Shown here in pieces: positions 1 to 8,755 of a DNA stretch of 13,613 nt. The translations under genes were made by a program, and so were the position numbers. The notes below the pieces were generated by a model, which did not search any database, had not been told where the DNA came from, and saw only the letters and a program-made list of their open reading frames with translations. Positions within the stretch are counted from its first letter, which is position 1; every line of letters begins with the position of its first letter. Source of the DNA: Prevotellaceae bacterium (lineage in GTDB: Bacteria; Bacteroidota; Bacteroidia; Bacteroidales; UBA932); NCBI GenBank assembly GCA_031259225.1, contig JAIRLT010000255.1, positions 1 to 13,613 on the forward strand, given 5' to 3'.

Positions 1-3000
1 CTACCGTATAAGTAGCTTGCCCCAAGTCTTGTACAGAGAAAGTAGAAAGCGTGGCGCCGGAAGTGATGGCTACGCCGTTTTTATACCACTGGTAAGAAGT
101 AAAGGACGATACCGGCGTCTTTACGCTGAGTTGTACCGAACCTACGCCGCACCCTTCCCGGTAAGTACCGTCGCTCAAATCCAGTTCCACATTGCCCGGC
201 ATTTCCGAAACCGGCGTGATACGTATAAACCGTGACGGAGACTTTATGCTTTCGCAATGCCCATTGACAGCTTCCACTGTGTACGAGCCGGTGGCGGTGG
301 CTGCATATTGATAGCCTGTTTCGCCGGTAATAGAACTGCTGCTGTTGTTCTTATACCAACGATAGGTAACGCCAGGGACTCCATTACTTACTTCAAGCGT
401 GATAGATGGATCGGTTGCCGCACAAACGCTGGTATCTGCCCGGGAAGTTACACTGGTTAATTCCGGTCTGGCGGGAGTAGTTCCTACTACTATTGGCGTT
501 CCCGTATAAACAGCGCTCTTACAAACAAGCGATGCGCCATGCGTTTCTGTAGCTTGTACGCGTGGTGTAATAGTCGCTCCGCCGGCAGCATTAACACTAC
601 CACCCACCACATACGATGAATTGGTTGCCTGAGAAAGGCTGGGCGTCGAATTTGACCAGTCGTACCCATAACCGGCAACGAGCGTAGCAGTAAACGTAAT
701 AGTTTCACCGGTACAAATCTGCCCGTTGGCAGGATCTGTAGTAATGGCGGTCGGTGCGGTAGGTAATGCATAAATGACCCCGCTCTTCTGTTCTTCCGTG
801 CTATAACAAACATTCGGCGTCGCCGATAATAAACCATTCGAATAAGTCGCCTGCGATTTAACTTTCACAGTATATGTATTCGGGGCGCTGGTTGATGGAT
901 ATTGATAGGCATCCGTGCCGACAATAACGCCGCCCGCGTCAGAACCTGACCAATCGTAAATATTCGAAGAACTGCCACTGGCGGTAAATATTAGCGGAGA
1001 AGTACTATTATAGCAGATATCCGACGTTGCAATATTGGTTGGTGCTGTCGGGTTGGCATTCACAAAAGCCGTAACCGGCACGCGGGGAGTTGACACACAA
1101 TTAGTAGTGTAGTTATACGCTTCTACGTAATATACACTGGAAGCAGTTGTATTTCCTCCCACAGGATTGGCTACTGTGGCTTCATAGGATTTATCGTTAC
1201 TTATAGTTGAACCTCCGGAAGATTGCGTGTACCATCTAAACGTTACGTTTGGTTCTTCTGAAGAAGCTGCTGCAAGCAACACCTTCGTAGCGGTAGCGGG
1301 AGATAGATCGGCGCATTCTTGACCAGTGATAGGCGTCGGCTGCTGCGGTATGGCATTGATGGTTGCCGTAACCTGCACACGGCTATTGGCATCTGTAACA
1401 CAACCGTGAATTTTATTGCGCGTTCCAACGTAGTAGGTATAAACGCCCGGGGTTAACGTCGCCGGCGTATCAAAGTTTTCATTTTTCGAACCGGATACTC
1501 CCGACGTAAACGTCTGCCCACCGGAATTATACCATACAAATTCTTCATCAGCGCTCAAAGCTGCTGCGTTGGTAACTGTGAACTTGAGTGAAGTACCCGT
1601 ACCGCAAGTAGCAGTAGTGTTATTATCTACCGTTGGAGTAGTAAGACCGGAAGCATTATCAATAACCGTCGCTACTACCTGTACCCGCGCCGACACGCAA
1701 TTAGGCGCATCATTCATTTTCGTATTTACATAATACGTTGCACTGGTACCTGCATTCACCTTAGCGTCATGGTTTGCACCCGTATGAAGCCGTGAGCCGT
1801 CCGTAGCAACATCCCACCATTCGAAGCTTACATTACTACAGGTAGGACAGGAAGCCGTAAGCGGAACTGTTACATTATTACCGGTACCGCAAACTGTTTG
1901 GTCTTCAGCGTCCGGTTGGGCAGGCAAAGCATGTACCGTCAGCACCCAACTGCCGGTAGAAGCTACGCCACCCGGATTACAAGTAGAATTGTGCGCTTTA
2001 CGGGTATAGGTAAATGCGCCGGTAGCGGTAGCAGCGCCGGCAGGCGGGTCATACGTTGCGCCGGCGGCTCCTGTAATAGAACCGGCTGAGCCATTGATAT
2101 ACCATGAGTACGTTATGGTACCGTTTCCACCGGTAGCGCTCGTACCGTTACCAATGACCGACGGGTCGCCGTCTATACAGATAGCTTGCCCTGTCGTGGC
2201 AATAGCGCCCGGCTTAAATTCGGGATGAACTTCTTTATATATGGGAGTTGCCGAAGCGCTGGTACAACCTGAAGCAGGCTGCTTCACACTCACGGAATAA
2301 TAGCGGCTGGCAGAAAAGCTTGCCGGTGAATAAGTATCAGCGTTTGTCACATCATAATCGTCCCCGCAGTTCATAGTTGATCCCCAATACCACGTATAAG
2401 TAGAGGTACCGGTGCTATTGCCGCCGATAACGGTGGCTGTCATTGGGCTGACCGGGAAACCATAACATACGGCTTCTGCTGATGTAATTGTTACCGTTGG
2501 GATATTGACTACGTTCAATACATAACTGCCCGCTGCCTGTACTTCCGCACAATCTTCCGTAGATGCTTTACGGGTGTAAGTATGCGCTCCCGCCGCTGTA
2601 GCGTCGCTTGCAGGCGGCGTGTAAGTCGATGCTGTGCCGGAAGTTCCTACAGAATTTCCATCCTTGTACCACTGGTATTTGATTGTACCGTGACTACAAG
2701 TAGCTGCTGTACCAACACTTATTTGCGCAGGCGTTCCGCCGGCACATATGGTAGAACTGCCGCTAATGGCGCCCGCGCTGATTGGCGATGTAACCACTTT
2801 CAATACCGGGGTTGCCGAACTGCTGGCACAGCCGGAAGTCGTTTGCGTAACGCTTACGGTGTAATAATGACTGCCGGCGGAAAGAACTCCCGGTGAATAC
2901 GTATTGGTAGTGGTTGTAGTATTGCCGCTACTACAATCGCTTGTGCCGCCCCAACGCCATGTATAAGTAGAAGTACCGGTGTCATTGCCGTCGGTAACAG

Positions 3001-4792
3001 TGGCTGTCAATGCGCTCACTGTTGTGCCGGCACATACGGTTTGTGCCGAAGAAATGGTTACTGTCGGTTTCTTGACCACCGTCAGCACATGACTGCCGGA
3101 GGATCCTTTATTTTCATAGCATCCTACAGAGCTGACGTGCCTGGTATAAGTATAAACAGTTGCTGCTATCACTTCTCTTATGTCGTCCGCATGCGGCGTG
3201 TAAGACGATGTTGTACCGGCACCCAATGAGTAGGCATTTCTGTACCACTGGTAGGTGTACGTACCGCTACCGCCGGTCGCCTCACCGGGATCTATCGTTG
3301 AAGGAGTGCCGCCTTCGCATATAGTGGGTGCACCGGTTACCGTACCCGGATTTAATTCCGGATAAACCGTTATGGTGCGGGCGGTAGAAGTTCCGGCGCA
3401 ACCGGAAGCGGTTTGTGTTACTACTACGCGGTATTGCGTTGTAGCCGTTAATGCACCCGGATTGTAGGTTGATGCCGTAGCCCCACTTATATTACCTGTA
3501 CCGTCTTGCCATTGATACGAATAAGTACTACCGGCACCACCACTCGGCGCGGCTGTTAATGTACCGGGAGAAGTATTGTAACAAATAGATTTATTATCCG
3601 GTGTAATTGCTACTGTGGGGTCGGGGTTTACTGTTACCACCGCTGCATTGGAAGTAAGAGTACAACCATTCGAATTGGTTATGGTTACCGTATAAGTGGT
3701 GTTTGCCGTTAATGCTCCTGTATTATAAGTACTACTACTTGTTCCAACACTCTCAGTGCCTTTCTTCCACGCATACGATTGTATTGACCCGCTGCCAGCT
3801 TGGGCAGCTACCGAAAGCGTTACCGAGCCACCCGTACAAATAGTAGTATTTGCGGGTTGCGTAGTGATAACCGGCAAGGCATTTACCGTTATGGTACTGG
3901 CGGTAGAAGTTCCGGCACAACCGGAAGTGGTTTGTGTTACTACTACGCGGTATTGCGTACTGCTTGTTAAAGAAGGAGGCGTATAAGTACCTGTTGTACC
4001 ACCGACGCCTGTCGTTACATTCGCCCAGTTGACTGCCGTTACCGCGCTGCTTTGCCATTGATACGAATAAGTACTGGCGGCGCCGCCATTCGGTGTGGCA
4101 ACCAATGCACCGGGAGCGATATTATAACAAATAGATTTACCCGCTGTAATTGTTACTGTGGGGTCTGCGACCACTACCAGCGTATAAGAGCCGGTGGCGG
4201 TTCCCGCTTGTGCAATGGTTGCTGTTCCAGGGTTATCTTTTGCCACACGTGTAAAGACATAAGTGCCGGCGGTACCTGTATTTACTGAAGCCGCATAAGT
4301 AGCGGCATCCGAGTTCGCGACAGACGAAGGAGTAGCACCGTCTTTTCCCACATACCACTGGTAAGTAATAGAAGACGGGCTATTTCCTAAACTGGCTAAA
4401 GAGTCGGTGGCTGTATTAACAGTGCTGCCCATTACCGGTGCCGTTCCACCCACGCAGATGGTGCTGCTGCCGGAAATTTTTCCCGGATAAAGCCAGTCGT
4501 AACAGCCGAAGGCGGCACATTCATCATTGCCGGTACAATAGGTTATTTTGCCGTTGGCGTCTTTTGCTCCGCACGTACCGGTAGTGCAGGCAGGCGCGGG
4601 AGGCGGCGGCGCAGCCGCCAGCGGCGCAACAGCCGGGCTGGGACTTACCGAATAGGAGAAATCAATATTAGTAGTTTGCTCATTGGAATGGTTGGAAGTG
4701 GGGTGAAATAGATTTTCTGCAAAAGCATTTACAGAAGTGCCAATCATTAGTAAGTTTAGAGCGAATACGAATGAGAAAAAGCGCTTGTTCAT
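1..4792 (-). CDS. Giant secreted Ig-like repeat protein, N-terminal 1597 residues (partial)
   Basis: The reading frame stays open from the ATG at 4792-4790 to the left edge, so the C-terminus is missing. An in-frame TGA lies a few codons upstream, and no other start lies between. The N-terminus (MNKRFF, then a hydrophobic stretch to about residue 23) is a signal peptide, with likely cleavage after VNA or AFA. A proline/alanine-rich linker (about 50-68) and a cysteine-rich segment (69-97) follow. From about residue 105 there are roughly 16 Ig-like modules of 80-100 residues. Each typically has a TICxGG or SICYN strand, a YQWY/YQWQ core, a YTVxVTQ strand and a late GC cysteine, which suggests one disulfide per module. 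Between residues 105 and 950 two module types alternate, with a 173-192 residue period. The family suggests a surface adhesin or matrix protein. A type IX secretion or gliding-associated C-terminal domain would be expected beyond the window, but it is not seen. Function is inferred only. Confidence 0.9.
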   Translation of the reverse strand, partial: MNKRFFSFVFALNLLMIGTSVNAFAENLFHPTSNHSNEQTTNIDFSYSVSPSPAVAPLAAAPPPPAPACTTGTCGAKDANGKITYCTGNDECAAFGCYDWLYPGKISGSSTICVGGTAPVMGSTVNTATDSLASLGNSPSSITYQWYVGKDGATPSSVANSDAATYAASVNTGTAGTYVFTRVAKDNPGTATIAQAGTATGSYTLVVVADPTVTITAGKSICYNIAPGALVATPNGGAASTYSYQWQSSAVTAVNWANVTTGVGGTTGTYTPPSLTSSTQYRVVVTQTTSGCAGTSTASTITVNALPVITTQPANTTICTGGSVTLSVAAQAGSGSIQSYAWKKGTESVGTSSSTYNTGALTANTTYTVTITNSNGCTLTSNAAVVTVNPDPTVAITPDNKSICYNTSPGTLTAAPSGGAGSTYSYQWQDGTGNISGATASTYNPGALTATTQYRVVVTQTASGCAGTSTARTITVYPELNPGTVTGAPTICEGGTPSTIDPGEATGGSGTYTYQWYRNAYSLGAGTTSSYTPHADDIREVIAATVYTYTRHVSSVGCYENKGSSGSHVLTVVKKPTVTISSAQTVCAGTTVSALTATVTDGNDTGTSTYTWRWGGTSDCSSGNTTTTTNTYSPGVLSAGSHYYTVSVTQTTSGCASSSATPVLKVVTSPISAGAISGSSTICAGGTPAQISVGTAATCSHGTIKYQWYKDGNSVGTSGTASTYTPPASDATAAGAHTYTRKASTEDCAEVQAAGSYVLNVVNIPTVTITSAEAVCYGFPVSPMTATVIGGNSTGTSTYTWYWGSTMNCGDDYDVTNADTYSPASFSASRYYSVSVKQPASGCTSASATPIYKEVHPEFKPGAIATTGQAICIDGDPSVIGNGTSATGGNGTITYSWYINGSAGSITGAAGATYDPPAGAATATGAFTYTRKAHNSTCNPGGVASTGSWVLTVHALPAQPDAEDQTVCGTGNNVTVPLTASCPTCSNVSFEWWDVATDGSRLHTGANHDAKVNAGTSATYYVNTKMNDAPNCVSARVQVVATVIDNASGLTTPTVDNNTTATCGTGTSLKFTVTNAAALSADEEFVWYNSGGQTFTSGVSGSKNENFDTPATLTPGVYTYYVGTRNKIHGCVTDANSRVQVTATINAIPQQPTPITGQECADLSPATATKVLLAAASSEEPNVTFRWYTQSSGGSTISNDKSYEATVANPVGGNTTASSVYYVEAYNYTTNCVSTPRVPVTAFVNANPTAPTNIATSDICYNSTSPLIFTASGSSSNIYDWSGSDAGGVIVGTDAYQYPSTSAPNTYTVKVKSQATYSNGLLSATPNVCYSTEEQKSGVIYALPTAPTAITTDPANGQICTGETITFTATLVAGYGYDWSNSTPSLSQATNSSYVVGGSVNAAGGATITPRVQATETHGASLVCKSAVYTGTPIVVGTTPARPELTSVTSRADTSVCAATDPSITLEVSNGVPGVTYRWYKNNSSSSITGETGYQYAATATGSYTVEAVNGHCESIKSPSRFIRITPVSEMPGNVELDLSDGTYREGCGVGSVQLSVKTPVSSFTSYQWYKNGVAITSGATLSTFSVQDLGQATYTV
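3366..3439 (-). repeat. Intragenic near-identical repeat, copy 1 (pair of 3885-3958)
   Basis: These 74 bases match 3885-3958 at 70 of 74 positions in the same orientation, 519 bp away. They encode residues about 452-476 of the Ig-like protein, ending a module with YRVVVTQT, then SGCAGTSTA. The second copy encodes residues 279-303. Such high DNA identity within a protein whose modules otherwise differ points to a fairly recent duplication or gene conversion of a two-module unit of 173 residues. Confidence 0.9.
3885..3958 (-). repeat. Intragenic near-identical repeat, copy 2 (pair of 3366-3439)
   Basis: This is the partner of the 74-bp repeat at 3366-3439, with four mismatches. It encodes the end of the second Ig-like module. 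The stretches that follow each copy on the left (about 4104-4166 and 3557-3622, both containing ATTTGTTATAAT-like codons) are also recognisably similar. Confidence 0.9.
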
Positions 4793-4910
4793 AAAGCAAT
4801 ATTTTTTATTCTTAACTGTTGTTATTCACGAAATTAAACAGAACATTCCATATGCTGCATTGTCCTCCCTGGTATTGGCATGGAACAATTCAGACATATA
4901 AAATCTCATA

Positions 4911-4940
4911 CAAAGATACGAAATATATTTTATATCCAAA
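4911..4940 (-). promoter_or_regulatory. Bacteroidota-type promoter of the Ig-like protein gene
   Basis: On the minus strand TTTG (4937-4940) is followed after 18 bases by TATCTTTG (4911-4918), an exact match to the TAnnTTTG -7 element of the Bacteroidota primary sigma factor. Upstream, 4950-4982 is an A-rich tract on this strand with two TGTTAAAAA copies, which could act as an UP-like element. The -7 element lies 118 bases before the ATG, so the leader is about 110 nt. No strong Shine-Dalgarno is seen; the ATG is preceded by an A/T-rich stretch. Confidence 0.8.
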
Positions 4941-5040
4941 TTTATAAATGCTTCTTTTTAACATTTTTTAACATTTTTTTTCCTTACCTGTTTTTGGGTT
5001 GGGGCGTGCTTTCACGGGCGTCGTGAAGGAGGCTTCTTTA

Positions 5041-5068
5041 ATGGAGAATGGAGAGTGGAGAATGGAGA
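5041..5068. repeat. Heptamer array ATGGAGA x4
   Basis: Four head-to-tail copies of a 7-bp unit, ATGGAGA, ATGGAGA, GTGGAGA, ATGGAGA. The array is intergenic, between the kinase stop and the Ig-protein promoter. It is one of several 7- or 8-bp period arrays in this window. Confidence 0.85.
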
Positions 5069-5088
5069 ATTAGCTGGCGCGGCAGCCT

Positions 5089-5119
5089 AAATCTGTAAAT
5101 CCGTAAATCTGTAAATTGT
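5089..5119. repeat. Octamer array AAATCTGT/AAATCCGT, about 4 copies
   Basis: Units read AAATCTGT, AAATCCGT, AAATCTGT, then a degenerate AAATTGT. T and C alternate at position 6, giving a 16-bp higher-order period. The same unit forms the larger array at 5184-5255. Confidence 0.85.
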
Positions 5120-5134
5120 TTCCGGCGCCAGCCA

Positions 5135-5168
5135 ATTCTTAGTTCTTAACTCTTAGTTCTTAACTCCT
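5135..5168. repeat. Heptamer array with 14-bp period (AGTTCTT AACTCTT)
   Basis: After a partial ATTCTT, the units AGTTCTT, AACTCTT, AGTTCTT, AACTCCT follow head to tail. Two alternating heptamers make a 14-bp period. On the minus strand this reads as GTTAAGA/ACTAAGA units, similar to the array in the purC leader at 12313-12347. Confidence 0.85.
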
Positions 5169-5183
5169 CTGCCGCGCCCGCTT

Positions 5184-5255
5184 AAATCTGTAAATACGGA
5201 AATCTTTAAATCCGTAAACCTGTAAACCTGTAAATCCGTCACTCTGTAAATCCCC
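5184..5255. repeat. Octamer array, 9 units, running into the kinase 3' end
   Basis: Nine 8-bp units in strict register: AAATCTGT, AAATACGG, AAATCTTT, AAATCCGT, AAACCTGT twice, AAATCCGT, CACTCTGT, AAATCCCC. The last units overlap the kinase gene. Its stop (TCA at 5239-5241, read as TGA) and its final codons for roughly GFTE lie inside the array. The repeat thus supplies the stop codon and C-terminal residues of the kinase. Confidence 0.85.
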
Positions 5256-8200
5256 TTTTTCCGAGGACAATGGTAAAGCAGGCGCCGCCCCATCCGGAAC
5301 GGGTATAGGCAATGCTTCCGCCTTCCTGTTCGATGATTTTTTTGCTTATGGCAAGCCCCAGCCCGCTGCCGCTGCCTTTGGTCGTAAAGTTCGGCGTAAA
5401 TAACTGTCCCTGCAAACGCTCATCTACGCCGCTGCCGTTGTCCTCCACAGCGATAGCGTAGCCACCGTCCTGTTCCGAGAGGGTTACGGCAATGCGTCCA
5501 TCCGGCTGCGTTTGCACAGCCTGCACGGCATTAGCGAGCAAATTCACCAGCACGCGCGATAACTGGTCGGCATGCCCGCTCACAGTCGCTTTCTCTACAT
5601 TCAAGCGCCATTCAAAACGGATTTTTTCATATCCGGAAAATAACGGCTTCAAGCTGTCCAATAAGGCATTCAACGATACTTCTTCCGGGTTGCCCTCCGG
5701 GGCTTTGGCAAAGTTGGAAAATTCCGATGCGGTCTTCGCCAAAGTATTTATCTGTTCCAAAAGCGCGGCTGCCAACGTATCGAAACGGGCTTGCCATGCC
5801 GGCGCATTTTCTTTTTTCAAGCGTACCAGGTGTTGTATGCTCAGGCGCATGGGCGTCAGGGGATTTTTTATTTCATGTGCAATCTGCCGCGCCATTTCGC
5901 GCCAAGCGCTTTCGCGTTCGCTCTGCGCCAGCTTGCGGGCGCTTTCTTCCAGTGCGTCCACCATTTGATTGTAGGCGCGAATTAAATCGCCCAGTTCATC
6001 TTTTTCGGGATAGGCGATGTGTTCCATTTTTTTCGTTACATCCAATGCCTGCATGTTGCGCCGCACGATTTGCAACGGGCGCAGTAGGCGGCTGGTCAAG
6101 GCTGTTCCCAACAGCAGGGCGGCAATCAATGCCAGCAGATAGACGTTGATTATCGCCGTAACAATCGCCGACGCCGCGCGAATATCCTGCATCCGCTTGG
6201 AAAAATACGGGATATTCACGTAAGCGGTCACGTTCCCCTGTAGATTATGGTACGCCGCATACGCCGAATAAAACGGCAAGTTGCCTATCTGTTCCTTATG
6301 TACAAAATGCAACGTTTTCCCTACGGACAATGCCTCGAATGCCGCCCGGTGCATGCGGGGGCTCTGCAACTGTTTCTCGAATACTTCCGGTCGCGAAGTG
6401 GTTACCAGCCGCCCGCTGAGGTCATATACATTTATATCTACCTGCATGCTGTTGGATAGTTGCGCCAGTTCCCCGTCCAACGCCCATAAATCCGCGCCGT
6501 AAATAGCGGGGGCGGCGTTCAGCAGGTAATCCAATTGCGTTAAAACGGTTTGCATCTTGTCGCTCATCTGCACCATGGCGTTTTCATGGAAACGGTGGAT
6601 ATTGTAAAGCACCGTGCCTATTGCCGTGCAAAGGATGGAAAGCCCTAACGACGCCATCAACAATACGGCAATCTTGCGGCGAAAGGTATTTCCCGAAAAC
6701 CGCCAGTGTAAAGGTATTCCCGCAGCCGCCAATAAAACCGCCAAGCCGGACGCAAAAACAAAAAACAGGTAGGAAAACAAAATCAACACATCCCAAAAAG
6801 TATGCGCCGCACGGCTGATAACTACCGTATAGCGCGCATCGGGATGAAAGAGGAAATGCGCCTGCCCGTCGGCAATAATTTTAGTTTTTCCGGAAAAATC
6901 CGCCGGCTGTTCATAGGGATAATGAAGCGTTCCACCGGTAGCGACTAAATGATTGCCGGCATATTTAGCGTAAGAATAACCGGCGGGCAGTTGCGTCCTG
7001 CCGGCGCTGTTCTTATTCAGCAAGAGTTCGGGATAGCCCGTCCCTCCCGACAATAATCTGGAGTCTATTTCCAAAAAGGCATCCGTTTCGTTCCCTTTGC
7101 CGTCAGGGTAATGCAGTTGTCCAAGGTAACTGTTGCGACCGTTATCATTCGCCAAATAATAGAAGACCGTGTCCAAGCGCACGCCGTGTTTTTCGATTTC
7201 TTCTGCAAAAAATTCCCGGCAGCCAATCTCTCCCTCCTCCCCTTCTACTTGCAACGCCGCGCCGTGCGGGCAAATGGTCAATTGCAAATCATAATTTTGC
7301 ATGTATCCCTGAAAATACTGTTGCCGGAGGTATTGGTGAACCACATCCGCCGGCGCCTGCTGTTTGATATGGCTCGCCAGTGTGGTATCCCCTGCAATGC
7401 CGGCAGCCATTTCACTTAGAAAAAGTTCGGCAGTGGGGTCGTGTTCCGGCATCAATTTATCCGCCCATGCCCCGGCTTGCAAATTTTCTTTCTGCTGTCC
7501 GTAAATGTCCAGTGTTAGCAAGGTATACAGCGCAGCGGACAGGATAAAAACCAAGAGGTAACCGCGCGGTTTGAACGGGTATTTTTTTGCAAGGGAATGG
7601 TGTAAACACAGGTACAGCAAGAGGAACAGCGTGGCGAAAAGCAAGGCGACAACGCCATAGGCAATAAAGGTATAGGGCGTCAGCCTGTCTAATTGCGGAA
7701 GGTGCAACGGAATGGTGGCATTGGTGATTAACGACTGCCATACATAATGTATAAAGCAGCCGGTACCGGCAACGGCTATCCATCCCGCTACCGTTGCCCA
7801 GCGCGGATTTCCGGCGGAAAAGGCTTTGGACTTTTTATATTGCCGCAAGAGCATCACCCCCACGAAAAAGAGGAACAAGGCGTGTAACAAAAGGCTTCCC
7901 AACGAAGGTACCAACCACGAATTGGCATACAGGGAAGGGCGAAAGAGGGCGAAACTGCTATTGTATAGACACGTTTTTCCAAGCATGATGCCGCCACGCA
8001 AGATGAATAGAAGCGCTATCGCCGTAACGCACGCCCAAGGGGCGGCAAAATAATGTTGCGCCAAAAACAAACCGGCAACTATCAGCGCAACCGCCAGCCA
8101 ACGGTAAAACAAATTTCCGGAAGTATTACTCCCTTCTTCAAAAACCAGTGTAAACAAAGGCTCGCCGGCAGCCGTCGAAAGGATATGCCGACCGCCGGCA

Positions 8201-8691
8201 TGAACGGGCAACACCTCGCTGACGCCGGCAGCCGCCAAAAACGGCGCGAGTTGCGTTTGCAGGAAATCATTTTTATACGAATAGCCGCGCTTGATTAAAA
8301 TAGCCGTTACCGTTCGCACGGAGTCGCGTTCACAGGCTTGCATTACATACCAGCTATGCCCCAATTGCACAAAAGCCGGCAAAGTATCAATGGCGAGCAA
8401 TTCGCTTTCGGTAACGGCGATGTCGCCGGCTGTCCACGACTGCAACTGCCCGTTGATAAAGCAAAAGGCGGAAACAGCGGGGTCATCAACAACAAAAGAG
8501 GTTTGCGCACACAACTGTTCAGCCGCCAGCTTGGCTGTTTGCTGCTTTTCGAGTAACTGTTTTTCGCATTTCCGTACGGCAGATGCGTAAAACCTGCCGG
8601 TTGAATAATCTGTCAGCGAATAGCCGAAAAGCGCTGCCGCCGCCGCGAAGCACAGCAGGGAACATATTCCGGTAAGCTGTTTTTTTTTCAT
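5239..8691 (-). CDS. NtrY-like membrane sensor histidine kinase, 1150 aa
   Basis: Inner-membrane kinase that should autophosphorylate a histidine and pass the phosphate to a response regulator. About ten membrane segments are visible: 6-26, a cluster at 196-236, 261-282, 299-318, 341-363 and 377-396, then 632-658, 673-695 and 842-868. They separate three probable periplasmic regions, about 27-195, 397-631 and 696-841. A HAMP-like segment (about 866-918) leads into the H-box REMARQIAHEIKNPLTP, with His939 as phosphoacceptor. The ATPase domain shows the N-box NLLANAVQAV (Asn1054), DNGSG (Asp1084), LFTPNFTTK and GSGLGLAISKK (about 1106-1116). The catalytic core is intact and closest to the NtrY type, but the N-terminus is far longer than usual. 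No regulator gene is adjacent. The start codon is followed by nine A residues and preceded by a heptamer array; no clear promoter was seen. The signal is unknown. Confidence 0.93.
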   Translation of the reverse strand: MKKKQLTGICSLLCFAAAAALFGYSLTDYSTGRFYASAVRKCEKQLLEKQQTAKLAAEQLCAQTSFVVDDPAVSAFCFINGQLQSWTAGDIAVTESELLAIDTLPAFVQLGHSWYVMQACERDSVRTVTAILIKRGYSYKNDFLQTQLAPFLAAAGVSEVLPVHAGGRHILSTAAGEPLFTLVFEEGSNTSGNLFYRWLAVALIVAGLFLAQHYFAAPWACVTAIALLFILRGGIMLGKTCLYNSSFALFRPSLYANSWLVPSLGSLLLHALFLFFVGVMLLRQYKKSKAFSAGNPRWATVAGWIAVAGTGCFIHYVWQSLITNATIPLHLPQLDRLTPYTFIAYGVVALLFATLFLLLYLCLHHSLAKKYPFKPRGYLLVFILSAALYTLLTLDIYGQQKENLQAGAWADKLMPEHDPTAELFLSEMAAGIAGDTTLASHIKQQAPADVVHQYLRQQYFQGYMQNYDLQLTICPHGAALQVEGEEGEIGCREFFAEEIEKHGVRLDTVFYYLANDNGRNSYLGQLHYPDGKGNETDAFLEIDSRLLSGGTGYPELLLNKNSAGRTQLPAGYSYAKYAGNHLVATGGTLHYPYEQPADFSGKTKIIADGQAHFLFHPDARYTVVISRAAHTFWDVLILFSYLFFVFASGLAVLLAAAGIPLHWRFSGNTFRRKIAVLLMASLGLSILCTAIGTVLYNIHRFHENAMVQMSDKMQTVLTQLDYLLNAAPAIYGADLWALDGELAQLSNSMQVDINVYDLSGRLVTTSRPEVFEKQLQSPRMHRAAFEALSVGKTLHFVHKEQIGNLPFYSAYAAYHNLQGNVTAYVNIPYFSKRMQDIRAASAIVTAIINVYLLALIAALLLGTALTSRLLRPLQIVRRNMQALDVTKKMEHIAYPEKDELGDLIRAYNQMVDALEESARKLAQSERESAWREMARQIAHEIKNPLTPMRLSIQHLVRLKKENAPAWQARFDTLAAALLEQINTLAKTASEFSNFAKAPEGNPEEVSLNALLDSLKPLFSGYEKIRFEWRLNVEKATVSGHADQLSRVLVNLLANAVQAVQTQPDGRIAVTLSEQDGGYAIAVEDNGSGVDERLQGQLFTPNFTTKGSGSGLGLAISKKIIEQEGGSIAYTRSGWGGACFTIVLGKRGFTE

Positions 8692-8699
8692 ATTCTTTT

Positions 8700-8755
8700 A
8701 GTCGTAAGTCATAAGTCGTAAGTCATAAGTCGTAAGTTGTAAGTTGTGAGCCGTA
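8700..8755. repeat. Heptamer array AGTCGTA/AGTCATA, 8 units, before the kinase start
   Basis: Units alternate AGTCGTA, AGTCATA, AGTCGTA, AGTCATA, AGTCGTA, then decay to AGTTGTA, AGTTGTG, AGCCGTA. The array begins eight bases before the kinase ATG, so it fills the leader and the place where a ribosome binding site would be. Its regular part is the left arm of a perfect inverted repeat with 8916-8948. Confidence 0.9.

Larger units (their letters stand above)
5076..5178. repeat. 10-bp inverted repeat with a competing inner arm
   Basis: GGCGCGGCAG at 5076-5085 is the exact reverse complement of 5169-5178. The overlapping GCTGGCGC (5073-5080) is also the exact reverse complement of GCGCCAGC at 5125-5132. 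One left arm can therefore pair with either of two right arms. The enclosed DNA is made of octamer and heptamer arrays. The structure lies downstream of the kinase gene and could act on its 3' end, but there is no clear T-tract and I do not call it a terminator. Confidence 0.6.

Noticed and set aside
3753..4058. A 101-residue minus-strand frame inside the Ig-like gene
   Set aside because: It is a different frame of the giant protein, which reads open throughout with coherent Ig-like modules.
5011..5027. Hairpin TTCACG-GGCGT-CGTGAA as a terminator
   Set aside because: The stem is only six pairs and no T-tract follows on either strand.
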